A stretch of DNA of 64,000 bases from Spongilla lacustris (lineage: Eukaryota; Porifera; Demospongiae; Spongillida; Spongillidae). How positions within the stretch are numbered: the first letter of the stretch is position 1; each line of letters opens with the position of its first letter. The notes under the pieces were generated by a model. The model searched no databases and was not told the DNA's origin. It saw only the letters and a program-made list of their open reading frames with translations. Made by a program: the position numbers and the translations under genes. The stretch spans positions 4,456,179 through 4,520,178 of the forward strand of contig OX442428.1 in assembly GCA_949361645.1 (NCBI GenBank), read 5' to 3'. This document shows, piece by piece, positions 34,859 through 46,700 of the stretch.

Positions 34859-36418
34859 AATGAAAGCAATTGCAAGAACGTTGGTCTGGTGGCCTCGTAT
34901 GGACCAAGATATCGAAGGAATCAGTGGTAAGAAGATGTGAAGAATGCCAAACACAACAAGCATCACCTCCACATGCTCCACTTCACCCATGGAAGTGGCC
35001 TACCAGGCCTTGGGCCCGACTGCACGTAGATTTTGCGGGGCCTATGTGGGGGAGAATGCTGTTGGTGATGATTGATGCACACTCGAAGTGGATTGAAGTC
35101 GAAGATATGAAAGAAGCCACAGCAGGAGCTACCATTCAAAGGTTGAGAGCCATGTTTGCGAGATTTGGTATTCCAGAATCTCTGGTTTCCGACAATGGGC
35201 CTTGCTTCATCAGCAAAGAATTCAAGGATTTCTTAAGGAAGAATGGGGTACATCCGCTCCGTATCACCCGGCCTCGAATGGCTTGGCAGAGAGGGCTGTG
35301 AGGATTATCAAGGAAGGACTAGGGAAGATGAAAGTAGGGACGATAAATGACAAAATCGCTAGATTGTTGTTCCAGTATCGGATGACACCTCAAAGTGTGA
35401 CAAAGCTGTCGCCTGCGGAGTTATTACTGGGAAGATGCCTGAAAGGCAAATTGAATTTGTTGCACCCAAATCTTGCTGACAGAGTGGAAAAAGCAGCAGA
35501 AAAACAGAAAGAGTACCATGACGTTTATACTAAGGAAAGGAAACTCCAGGCTGGAAGTAACGTGTATGTGAAGGTGTACGAAAAGGGCGGAAAATGGAAG
35601 TGGAAGAAAGGAGAAATCGTGAAGTGTACGGGGCCGGTGTCATTTATAGTACAGCTGGAGGGAGGAATAGCAAGGCCGTAGATAAGGGGGAGCTTGGGGG
35701 GGCACGTGCCCCCCCAAAAATTCTGTAACTTTTAAAAAAATGCGTGGCAGTCGCAATAATGTCAATATTGATATCTTCAAAGGAGGACTCCGAAGTCCCT
35801 ACAAACTTCGGGTAATAAAGCTCAGGTAATACTTCACTCAAGTGCTAGTAGCAAGCCTAGGCCTGCAAATCGCAATTCCAGTCGCCGGCATTTTTCCTTA
35901 ATGAGCGGTGTATGATAACGCGCGCACGCATAGTTCGAATCAAGTTGTGAAGAATTGTTCTTACATGTAGGCATATACGTACAGGGCATGCCTATACAGT
36001 GACGAATATTAGATATGAGACTGAATTTAGATCGCAATATATGACATTCAGACCTATTGTGCCCCCCCCAAAGTATAAAAATTATCTACGGCCCTGAATA
36101 GTCTGTCGCAGGCATCTGGATCAGCTAAGAGAGCTTCTTGAAGAGCAGAACGAAAATCAGTGGGATTGGGCGGAAAACATTAAAATTGGTCCCGAGGTGA
36201 TGAGTGATCAAGGACAGGAGGTCAATGAACAGACGGAAGGAGGAGAAAGTACGAAATCCGTTCCAGAAAAGCCGAGGGTTGTCGAAGCACATCAGAATGA
36301 AAATGTGGGTTCAGAAGCAGATGGGGAAGTAACGAATGAAGCAGACGGCAAGTTAGAAATTCAACCAAAGATATACCCCAGTCGGGTTAGGCGACCTCCA
36401 GATAGATATGGATGGTAA
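34838..36418 (+). pseudogene. Gypsy integrase and C-terminal tail, interrupted
   Basis: A zinc-binding HHCC region (RRCEECQTQQ) is followed by the catalytic core with Asp in HVDFAGPMW, Asp in VSDNGPCF and Glu in GLAERAVRIIKEGL, split by a frameshift near 35250. The C-terminal part (KGEIVKCTGPVSFIVQLEGG) is cut by the insertion at 35671. Skipping 35671-36101 leaves one copy of AATAG and reopens the same frame to the stop at 36416-36418. Confidence 0.85.
35671..36096. mobile_element. 426-bp MITE inserted in Gypsy, 5-bp duplication AATAG
   Basis: Terminal inverted repeat CAAGGCCGTAGATAA / CAGGGCCGTAGATAA (one mismatch in 15). AATAG flanks both sides (35666-35670 and 36097-36101). The subterminal tracts are G-rich and C-rich (GGGGGGGCACGTGCCCCCCC). 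No coding capacity. The CAGGG end and 5-bp duplication place it with the other hAT-like elements of this window. Confidence 0.85.
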
Positions 36419-36450
36419 AACAGTTGTTTTCCTTCGGGAGGGGAGAAGAT

Positions 36451-36890
36451 GTAATAACCTAATAGCTTACGCATGGCGCATGCGTAAGGAATGTGATTTA
36501 TGTGCGTGATTGCTGTGTAATTGTCAGTCATGTAATTGGCATTTGTAACATTAACTTGATGCTTGACGATATTACAGGAGGGCAGGTCTGCTACATGGTC
36601 CATGGTGTCAGACTACTACACTGCATGGCATGGCATGGTCCCCATGCATGCTTGCCCCATCACCATGCAGCAGCTTACTCTGAAAAGTTGCATGCTCCCT
36701 ATCAGGCTTACCCAAACCAAGGGCAACCTCCTGATCTTTAGAAGCTGAGTGAAGGGGAGAGTGCAAAATGACGTCACCACTCAACACTCCTCAGTCCATC
36801 ACCCACATCCGTCTGACTAGCAGCAAAGGAAGTAGTGGATCACCCCGTTGCCTTCACGCTGTGTTTTTAAATAACCTATCAGCTTCCCTT
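36451..36890 (+). other. Candidate 3' LTR start and spacer
   Basis: TGTAATAACCTAATAGC follows the purine tract, as an LTR would. No matching 5' LTR exists in the window, so the LTR length cannot be set. Confidence 0.4.
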
Positions 36891-36895
36891 ATGGT

Positions 36896-39800
36896 GGCTG
36901 TCACACTGATTTTAGTGAAAATATTGAAGGGCCGAAAAATTTCTTGGAGTAACTGAGAATTTCTTGATAATCCTGCATGCAAGAATCTTGACTCAGTATT
37001 GGGCATGATGAACAAGATGATGATCTTGGTCATGATTGCTAAAGATTCACGAGATTTGTTCGCTGGGAAGTGACGGAGTATCAGGTCGAGGAATCCTGGC
37101 TCTATGTGGACGTCAGGCCTCAACAAGGTGCTAAGGCAGGGTGCCAGCCAGAGGTGATAAAGATGACAATGCGCATGGAATTAGCGAACATTCCATCAGT
37201 ATAGCTACGAAGAGCCTGCATGCATGGGGATTATAGATAGCTTTAGGTTGTGTTCATGCAATAAGCTTCCAGTTACTCAAAGATGTGCATCTTCCTTTGA
37301 GGAGGATGTTCGCATTTCTGTACTAGTGATACTGTTTGGGTCAGTTAATTGCTATTTTCACTCACTGCGCCGGTTACTATATACGCAGGCTCGGTCGTTG
37401 GTATGGCGATGACTGTGTTCCTCATTCACCAGCTCACAGATGGTAGCATGTACATTTACGTCACTATCACACCAACAGCAATAACATGTGAGGAAGAGTG
37501 GGACCATTCTTAACCCTTTTTGTCAAAGGGATAACAAACGCTCCGTGTAACACTGCCCACAATGCAGGGCTTTTATTGTTACCATGCATGCAGGGAAAGG
37601 ATGCTTAGAAATTCTACAGGTATTTCGCGCACCCAGTTCGATACTTTGCCCCCATCTTGAAATGCGCACGTGCTTTTTTCACATTATAATAACCTGCACC
37701 TCTGGTATACAAGGATGTGTTAAGTATGGTGCAAATTCGGCAAAATTGTACACCTCTTGAGTCAATTATTTTTGATCAGCGTTAATTGTGCAGGACTGAT
37801 TTGTGCTTACTTTTCAGAGGCATATAATATAAACATTTTTATTTATTTATATAAAAGCTTCTCAAAGCCAGACCTATGCGTGGATCATCTCTAACCGTTT
37901 TACTGACGCCAGCAGACGTAAAGGTTTTAAATACAGGAATGGTTACACAGTGTGAAGTATCTACACTTTTTATTATTTTAGTGACACCTCCCGCTCATTA
38001 ACACTCCCACATACACGCGCGCACGAGGATTATAAAAGTTGCACGACACGATTATACGTTGCATCCACAATACTAACCGAGTGCGCGAGCGTGAAAACCT
38101 TTCCTTGCGGTTATAATCTTCGTATTTATCATGGACCTCGCATTGAAGTTTTTGGACTTCCACTTTTTCTCGCCCTATATCTATCCAGAGCTTTGGCACG
38201 AGGGCTACTGGCTGCGACAGATGATCAGCATATTTGCCATCACCGCCTTAGGAGGGCTGCTGCAGTACGCGCTCCAATCAACGATCAGCTACTACTTCTT
38301 ATTTGATCGCAGACTTGAAAAGCACCCGCTATTTCTTGAAAATCAGGTAAAGTTAGAGATCACGCAGGCTTCATATTCAATTCCGCTGATGGCACTACTT
38401 TCCGTCCCACTGTTCTTCCTCGAAGTTCGCGGTTACAGTAGACTGTACTTAGGCGTATCGGGCCTCTCCGGGTGGTCCTTTGTCGCGCTGAGTGTGGCTT
38501 GGTTCTTGATGGTCACCGAATTCCTGATATACTGGACTCACAGGGGACTTCACAACAAGCTGGTATATAAGTACATCCACAAGCCCCACCACAAGTGGAA
38601 AGTCCCTACCCCTTTTGCGAGTCACGCCTTTAATCCTGTGGATGGCTTTATCCAGAGCGTGCCTTACCACGTATATACCTTCATCTTTCCTCTCCACAAG
38701 TTCCTATTCTTGGCGTTGTTCGTGTTTGTGAACGTCTGGACCCTCCTCATACATGACGGCGACTACAGGGTACCCGAATGTTTGAGGCCTTACATCAACG
38801 GGGCGGCGCACCACACGGAACACCACTTGTACTACTTCTACAACTATGGCCAGTACTTCACACTGTGGGACCGCATAGGTGGGTCCTTCAGGTATCCGGG
38901 TGCGTATGAGGGGAAGCTGCTGATCAAAGAAGTGCAAGAGGGGAAGGATAAAGTTAAAGGATCTGAGTGACACCCTATCCCGGAGCTGGGCAGCTAAATG
39001 TGTTAACTGGTGTACATAATTATGCATGAACGTGTGCGCAAGCGCCTGATATGTAAGTCAGTAAATCTTTGTGCATGCACGTTTTGATACAATATAGTTA
39101 TTATTGTACGTATATAGTCTGTCTGCGTAACGTAGACCGAATGGTGTGAAGTATAGTTCGCAATGCCGTCATTGATCTCTTCGGTTCCATCCCCACCACA
39201 TGCAAATTTGATTGACAAAAGATGTTACTGACCTTACCATATGTCCGAGCAAAGAAACCAAGAAGGCAGAGTAGCAACATTTATTGCTCCTTTGAGTGCA
39301 TCGGTGAATTAACTTACTGTCTTTAACCTATTCTTTAATGCATTAGCATACCTGTATAATGAAGTTACTGTTAATTAAAACTTATACTAGGTGTTGTATT
39401 GCAGTTGAACATGTCACAGTTCTATATAGGCCTACTTTAAAAAGTTGCTTTCAAACTCTGTGCTAAACCTTTCAACCCATTTTACTTGCATCAAACCGGC
39501 TCAGTTCAGCTATATGCGCTAGGCAGAACTGACAGTATGCTACAACATAAAATTGGAAAGTCAAATCAATTAATTTCCTAATCAAAGGTGCCATCGCATT
39601 TCTCTATCATCAGTATGCAACTCTGCATGTACTGAGTCGAGTATTAAGTTCAGTTGTTAGTACTTGTTACGTATAACGTTCAAGAACACCATGCACCCCC
39701 GCTTCCCTTTCCAAAAACCCTTTTGGTAGCGCTGCACTTAATTTAGAACATATGCTTAGCTTGTACACGCCAGCTTTCCAAGTAGATTCATAGTTGCTCC

Positions 39801-40330
39801 GTGACGCCTAATGGTAGATGTCACCCCGTGCCGGTATGCATATATGCATGTACTTTTAAGATTTGATACAAGACAGATGTACATGTACCTTGCTCGGCTT
39901 CTAATATCATGCAGGTGCATGTAATAACAACATGCCCGCGCGATTAATTAATATATATAATATGTCCAATCGCTGTGTGCACAAATGTAGCGTATATATG
40001 TATAACTTATTTGAAAGTGATGCGTTAATTGGCTTTGGTTAGAGCCTATTGGGCAACCTCTGTACATATATACCGTAATGCAATCCCATATGGATGTGCC
40101 GTTGTCTCAATCAATTGCAATACACGTCAGAATAAAATTGTACTTGCCATTATACCGGTACCACAGGATTTCACACTGAGCCAATCGTGTGCTTGTGGTA
40201 TAATCTTCTGGCAAGTTCGCGCAATTTAATTTGCCCTTGTAATGGCAGACAAGGGGGCTACAAAATTCCTACAAGCTTGCTACAACCCTTCCCACATGCA
40301 CATGATTTTCTATTAGAAGCCGTACGCGTA
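36896..40330 (+). repeat. Downstream copy of the duplicated SC5D locus
   Basis: Direct-repeat partner of 31296-32640. Shared blocks begin at GGCTGTCACACTGATTTTAG (36896 versus 31293), resume at GCGCACCCAG, continue through the 5' flank, and after the gene run to CTACAAGCTTGCTACA near 40275. This copy has additional sequence at about 37050-37600 and the complete gene. Confidence 0.8.
38131..38970 (+). CDS. SC5D: Sterol C5-desaturase (lathosterol oxidase), intronless
   Basis: 279-aa di-iron membrane enzyme of the fatty acid hydroxylase superfamily. Family members introduce the C5-C6 double bond into sterols in the endoplasmic reticulum. The three His boxes are intact: HRGLH (137-141), HKPHH (150-154) and HHTEHH (227-232), the last followed by GQYFTLWDRIGGSFR, typical of C5-desaturases. 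Membrane segments lie at about 31-56, 84-98, 113-135 and 181-207. The length is close to the animal and yeast enzymes. The start ATG lies in TTTATCATGGACCTC, a context preserved in the upstream copy. It is a single exon with no frameshift, unlike its split vertebrate homologues. It is flanked by the same non-coding sequence as the gutted copy at 31.3-32.6 kb. Other superfamily activities (for example methyl-sterol oxidase) are less likely given the third box. Confidence 0.9.
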   Translation: MDLALKFLDFHFFSPYIYPELWHEGYWLRQMISIFAITALGGLLQYALQSTISYYFLFDRRLEKHPLFLENQVKLEITQASYSIPLMALLSVPLFFLEVRGYSRLYLGVSGLSGWSFVALSVAWFLMVTEFLIYWTHRGLHNKLVYKYIHKPHHKWKVPTPFASHAFNPVDGFIQSVPYHVYTFIFPLHKFLFLALFVFVNVWTLLIHDGDYRVPECLRPYINGAAHHTEHHLYYFYNYGQYFTLWDRIGGSFRYPGAYEGKLLIKEVQEGKDKVKGSE

Positions 40331-40439
40331 GGCCTAATCTATATTGTCCCTCGGACTCCCCTTAACCTGTTGGTAAAGGAATCATGCAACATGCACAAAG
40401 TATCTTGAAAAATTATTCTTGCAACCAAGATAATGATAA
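40331..40439. other. Short spacer
   Basis: Nothing recognised. Confidence 0.5.
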
Positions 40440-40746
40440 TAATGAAAGTTTAAGCTTGAGTTCAGAAGGGATGGTTCTTTAAGCTGGAGGTCACCAATCA
40501 AATTCATTATATCCCCCATGGCAACAACATGCTAGGACAACAGTCCCCCCCCTCCCCCCCTCACCCCTCCCCCAAAATGAAATTGTGCAAATTACCAACC
40601 AGACCTCCATCATGACTTCATTGGTGAGTCTCCTGCCAAGGATGCGGTTGGCAAGCTTGATTCATTATAGCAGCCAGTTTGTACAATTGCATGGTGGGCA
40701 GCTCCAGTTGGAACACCAACAGTGATATCAGATATCTGTGATGTGA

Positions 40747-40816
<70 letters not shown>

Positions 40817-41022
40817 ATGCACATATTTATGGTATTACTGCCATGGTTACCACAACATTCTCATTACCTTGACTCCCAATGACTCTCACATTTCTGCTCA
40901 ACACTTACCAACTCCATCTGCATTGGTGATAGCCATGGCTACAAACTTTAAGAAGCCTTCTCCTCCACTGATCCAGAGGTGGTCTTTGGACTCCACAGGC
41001 AACACACACTCCTTCATGGTGG
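40440..41022 (-). pseudogene. Transglutaminase C-terminal exons, pseudogene copy
   Basis: Minus strand. 40925-41020 matches the exon at 57435-57583 ([36 protein letters not shown]) and is followed by GTAAGT. 40600-40735 matches the exon at 57214-57374 but is frame-broken (SDITVGVPTGA in one frame, LGRRLTN in another). 40450-40490 matches the end of the last exon (DLIGD) with the stop region deleted. No 5' exons are present. It is a duplicated fragment including introns, so DNA-based rather than a retrocopy. Confidence 0.85.
40748..40815. repeat. (GT)n microsatellite in the transglutaminase pseudogene
   Basis: About 34 GT units in the position of the intron between the two copied exons. The functional copy has only GTGAGTGAGTGTG there (57375-57395). 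Confidence 0.95.
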
Positions 41023-41054
41023 AGCCCTTCAACCCAGGTCTGACATAGGCGGCA

Positions 41055-41420
41055 GAAGGTTATGGCGGAAGGTTATTCTGATTGGTCAGGCCCATTAATA
41101 TTTGATGCATGCCACACCCACGCCACACACATTTTAATAAATTCAAATTAATACATGAACAAGATGATGAATCAATTGAAGTGACCAAGTGTTTGTTGTC
41201 TGGATTCATTCGCACTAGCAAACTCCTTTGTGATGTCAGGGAAATCATGATTATGAAATGATTCAGCCGCTCCTGCATCATTGTGGATCGTAGGTACGAT
41301 TTAACTTGATGCATCACGCAGAAGGATTGCTCACTTGAAGTATGCCATGAGGTGTAGTCTGACACACACCTCCTGTGTGACCATACATCTGATGTCATGC
41401 GATGATACCTCAAATGTCAT
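41055..41420 (-). pseudogene. hAT transposase C-terminal (hATC) fragment
   Basis: The minus strand reads SSEQSFCVMHQVKSYLRSTM then MQERLNHFIIM, the hATC dimerisation motif. It abuts the transglutaminase pseudogene. Both ends are undefined. Confidence 0.7.
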
Positions 41421-41439
41421 GTGACTATCCCTCTCTTTG

Positions 41440-42850
41440 CACTGTTATGCAGTTAAGGACAGAGCTAGCAGAAGTTCTCAAGGCCTACCCAGGCCCTCAT
41501 TTAGGCCAGGAGCAGGATAAAAATTTATATACATGTATAAAAGAATTACAAAAAAATGCCCAAGCCAGCTAGCATTACAATGAAGGTCACCATCTGTTGT
41601 CAGGACATCTTTTAATTGGTTGTGCTGGTTGAACTGTCACCCCAGTGTTTTTATTATCATTATTTATTAGTATTGAAAATAACAACAAAAAGCAACAATA
41701 CCAGTTGGTCATCATTTGGTTTTTTCCTTATGTAGACCTCATAGTTGTCACCATTGTGGTTGTATTTAGCTGTTCATTGCCTTAGTTGCCGAAAGAGTGA
41801 AGGGCTATGTGTCAGGGCAGGTGGCATCCCAGACAAGGAGCTTACCACACTGCCAGGGTACCAGGGTAATCTAATCAGGTCTTTTCCCATCAGAATGGAA
41901 AAGGTCAGAAGGCTTCAAGCGAGATGGAATCCAAGCAGCAGTCATGGCCCAGTGGATTATATCATTGATGGAGGCATGTCTATGGTGGTTGCCCCATCTT
42001 ACACAGCTATTGCAGCCACAGAGGCTGGAAGAGTGGCCTACCGAGTAGAGCACAAAAAATGTGTGAAGTATGCACACCACTTCAGGAGTTTTTGGATTAG
42101 AGACTTTAAATTTCTGACGAAGCTTGGTTATCTCAGTTGTAGTGCAACAAGGAAATGCGACTTCTGTAATGGGTTTTGCGGCCAGCATTCAGTGGAAGAC
42201 TTTTTTTCATGTAACTTGTTACATGTATAGTTAGTTGAGTATTTTTTAATGTGTGTAGATTCATCATGTAAACCAACAAAACAAAAAAAAAGAATAACAA
42301 CAAAACATCTTTATTGTCCAACCCTAAAGCAGAATCGAAGCTGCATTGCCCCACTGGATGGCAACTGACAATCTCTGAAGCAGATATAAAAGAGTTTTGT
42401 TTCACCCAACAACTGTCTTAGCAAAAAAACCCAGCTACTTTCTATGGCCACCATGGTGAAAAAGTGATTGAGTTACATGAGGTTGTACCTTCTCTGTTGA
42501 CTTCTGGCTGCTCAGCAACTGCTCCAGCTTTCTCTGCAACAACAGCAGAGTAGAAGGATGGTCCACTGAGTAGCTAGGAAGGTTGCATCGCACACTAAAA
42601 GTTGGCCACATTTCCAAGGAAATTCACTTTCCATCTGAGTGACAGGCCTGGGGCTCCAGATATGCTGGAACATGCATGTTATTATAAATATATTGTACTG
42701 AGTGTGGTTTGGAATATAACAACAACACTAATAACAGAACTTGAAAGTTTCTGGTTCAAAGGACTAATACATATGTCAGTACACAGGCCTATGCATGCTT
42801 ATTAAACTGAGTTCCCTATGTAACACATTGGAATACTCAGAGCCCACAGT
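41440..42850. other. Repeat remnants, no confident gene
   Basis: 41440-41515 is the inverted copy of 32690-32775. The plus-strand frame 41745-42230 (161 codons) contains [20 protein letters not shown], which vaguely resembles the Ala-rich C-terminal helix of the retrotransposon family here, but I do not call it. The remainder is unrecognised. Confidence 0.4.
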
Positions 42851-42852
42851 TT

Positions 42853-43716
42853 CTAATTTACATCCACATCAAGCATCACTGGTAGACAACATGCACAGAG
42901 TCGTTTGAGTGTTCCATTTGGAGGCTCAGTCTCTCTGCTATCCTTTAATTCAGGCTTTCGGCTACCCTTTAAATCAGGGTTTCGCAGTAGAGTGTAGACC
43001 AGATGCCACCTGTTGCGTGCCTTTCGGGAAACACGGAAATAACCTATGTTGGTGTGCAATGAGGGGAAACAAGATAATTATATGTACAGATTTTTAATCA
43101 AATACAGATGTATGGGCAATGACTGAATTCTTCAAGTTTTAAAAAGAGATTGTTACAATCTTGCAACTACGTAAATATTGCAGACTTGCTACAAGTACAA
43201 ATAAAATGAGTATGTTTGATAATTGCAGCCTGGGTACTGGCTGTAGTATTACATTACTGGCACATGATTGTCATAATGTTTGTCCCCCCCCACCCGCAAA
43301 TGCTTATATCTAAAACATATATCCTGCTTCATATATGTCTAGAAATGCTTCTTTTGTAAATGGCAATAATGCAAATGAATTTCCAATTATAGTAATATCC
43401 ACTGTAATGGAGTACTACATTTATCAGTTACAAGCATATACCCTCTAAAAGACAATTCTTAAAAATCCAACTTCCTACATTTTTGGCATTTTATAGTTAA
43501 GCATAGCCCAACCTTTACATTTGGCATTTGGCTACAACCAACTGGGCTTGTCATCAATGCGCAAATGTGGCAATTGCACGAACTGTCAAATTGCTAGCTT
43601 CCTTCTCAGATGTGGATGTTTCTATATCATGAACCAACTTACCTTTTTGATATAGTAACTTATCAGGCCCGTAGGCTGAAGGGGGGGGGGGGGGGGGGGC
43701 ACGATGGCTTCGGTCG

Positions 43717-43752
<36 letters not shown>

Positions 43753-46700
43753 CCCGTCCAGGCTAGTTCCGCCTGCCCAGCTTGGTTTCGCCTGCCGAGA
43801 CTGGTTCCGCTTCTTTCCGCTAACCATAAAAATAACTCGTAGCTAATGAATTAATTATTTTACATGACGTTATACAAAATTAGCGTCCGTTCTAAATGGG
43901 GCACCCATGGCCTGCAACAAACTGCAGTCAGAGTGGCGGATCCGGGTCATGCCAAATACATGCCGGTATATATGGTTCATTAATGCGTACACTTATCTGG
44001 CTATGAGACTAGTCTAACTTTCCTATCGATCAGGAAAGTTAACTCGCAAGCCAGATCAACATACTTCTTAATCGAACGGCACAACGCCGTTGTAAAGTAC
44101 TCTGTCACTGGCTCAAGCCGGACCTATACTTCGCAACGCTTGCTTCAAAACTTTCCGTAGTAGTCGTGAGCTATAGCTAGGCTCTGGAAACAAAAGTAAT
44201 TCTTGTCATATGTATAATATGTTTTTGGCATGCGTGTTTCTACGCAATTATACGATTTTTTGTGATTTCAACATTGCAAAAGTTGCAAAGCTGCTGGGGC
44301 TCCGCCCCAGACCCCGATGGGGGAGCTCACAGTGCTCCCCCATACCCCCTAGCTGGGAGAGAAGGCCCCTCCCCCACAAGTTAGTTCCACCCTCATTGTT
44401 TCCCCCCATCTCCCAACCGGCGTACGGGCCTGCTTATACAGGTCCTACTGGCCATATGATGTCATCTTCACTAATGGGTACAACATGATGATATTAGTGC
44501 TGATGAGTGCATTTGTGCTTTGAAGATTGGGACATTGAGTAATTCTTTTGGTGGCAAATCACCTACTAGGCTGACTCTCAGTGCTGTGGGGATGCCAAGC
44601 TCCAAGCATTTGGTATTATTCTTGCCTGTAACATCAGCTCTATCCTAATATGCTAACTAAAGTCAAATAGACATATCGGTATCAGTATCATGCATTTTTC
44701 TAAATCATTTGAAGGTGTATTTCTGCTTACCAGACTGCAAAAGATTCTATTGCAACAGTGATTTATGTGCCTATACCTGTAACATAATTCCAAAAGGATT
44801 TGTTTTGTTCAATTTTGTTGTTAGAATTTACAGGCATCCCCATAAAAATTAAAAGCAATTAATTCATTTGCGGCATAGTACATACAACAGCACAAGTACA
44901 AGGCAATATGAGCGCTATTAACTAGAATCATTTAAATGCAAATAAATATATCATAACTGAACTTATGTTAAAATTTAGTACCTGTATTATGTAATTATAC
45001 GCACAATGTAATGATAACCTGATTAACATAATAGCACAGTACCTTTGTATGGCTGAGCTTCTAATATAACATCATAGTTTTCTATGTGAAAATATAACAT
45101 TAAAATATTTGTAATTTGTGTATATGACATACCTTTGTGAGACATTCTATTACATCTAACTGGCTTGTCAGCAGTACTTTTAGCAGCATAGGCTTCAAGC
45201 AGAAGTTGTACAAAACAGTTTGCGATTGGATTGTTCTGTGTGAACTCCAAGTACAAAACTGCAATATAGGTAGCGTATCCTGCATATGGAGCCAAAATGG
45301 TGCATAAGTGCATATTATGACAAGGAGTAAATTTATGTAATGTACCTTTATCAGAACTCTCCTGCCCTCTAATGTACATGTTCCTGTCCATTCTCATCAG
45401 ATGAAATACGATGGTGATAACTGACCATATGAATCTCCAAAGTGAAGAAACTAATCCATGAAATGTGTTGAAAATGAAAAATACATAGGTCCACCAGTGA
45501 TAGAGTCGTCTGTTAATAGTTGATAAGAAAATGGTGCCACAAGGTATCAGTGTAAACTGTAGCTTACACATGAACAATGCTGGTGTCTTTTGCTGGTGGT
45601 GTTTTCTTCGAGTTATTTTTTCTCTTCATTTCAAATGTGCTGTCTTTGAACACGTGTGTACACATGCGGTTCTGGATATATGGCATAATTATTCTTCCTA
45701 TAATCAATACCATGCTGCAGAAAAACACAAGGAAAAAACTCATGATCTGTACTGCCAAGTTACGTTTCAGTTTCTAGCATAACATTCCTAACAGCTTTGT
45801 ACATCTACACATTAAATAGAGCAAAACATCTGGAATAAGGATTTACATAGAGTAGAGGTGTACAAAGGTAGTGTTTTTATAACAACATGCAAACCTCACG
45901 AAAAACCTAGCACACTCAATTGTGCAGTTACATATTGGAAGGTGAAATATTTAGAGAGAGTGGCATAATTGATAGATACAATTGTTGGATCCAGTATAAC
46001 ATTATCCATACCCGATACATGTATAGTGAATAAATAAAACAAAATTATCATATCATATCAAATTAGCATAAATATAGCATATTTATATTATATACATAAT
46101 TCTCCTATGCACATCCTTACATAAAGGAAAACGCCTTTGGTAGAATGAATGAGCGTGCAAATACAAACAGCAGCACAATGACAGCAATAGTAACTCCAAT
46201 GCCAAATACAGCAAAGAGAAATATTGTCCAAGCTGCAAATGGAGGGTTAAATTTGAATTCACTTTGAGAGATCTATGATTTCAAGCTTACAGATGATCAA
46301 GTAGGCCACTTGATGTGACATGTAGTCAAGGGATGATGCCTAGGTGATGTTATTACCAATGTACACAAATCAGATCAATAGATGTATCGTAAGTTACCAA
46401 TATCGCTTCTGGTGTGGGAATGGGCACATTAAAAGATGAATCATTGTATGATGAACTTGGTATGTGAAAGGATGAAAAATCTCCTCGAATGACATTCTTT
46501 AGGTCGGACCTAGAGACAGTTACAACATTTTAACCATTGTTACTTAATGCACAACATCACCATACCTTATGCACTTCACCATGTAAATTAGGATGCAGAA
46601 TACGATGATACTTGTAATGCAGGGACCAACAACAGCTGCAGCTGTATGGTGAAGGAAAGCTCTATTGGAAAACACATCAACTAGCACAGACGTATACCTT

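Larger units (their letters stand above)
32860..36460 (+). mobile_element. Ty3/Gypsy-type LTR retrotransposon, 5'-truncated and disrupted
   Basis: The domain order is protease, reverse transcriptase, RNase H, integrase, as in Gypsy elements. Gag and the 5' LTR are absent. The purine tract GGGAGGGGAGAAGA at about 36437-36450 is followed by TGTAATAACC, a plausible 3' LTR start. The frame is broken by a frameshift near 33420, a TAG at 33953, frameshifts near 34838 and 35250, and a 426-bp transposon at 35671. It is non-functional. It sits between the two copies of the sterol desaturase locus. Confidence 0.9.

Noticed and set aside
41745..42230. 161-codon plus-strand frame as a gene
   Set aside because: Only a loose similarity to retrotransposon C-terminal helices, with no splice or start context.
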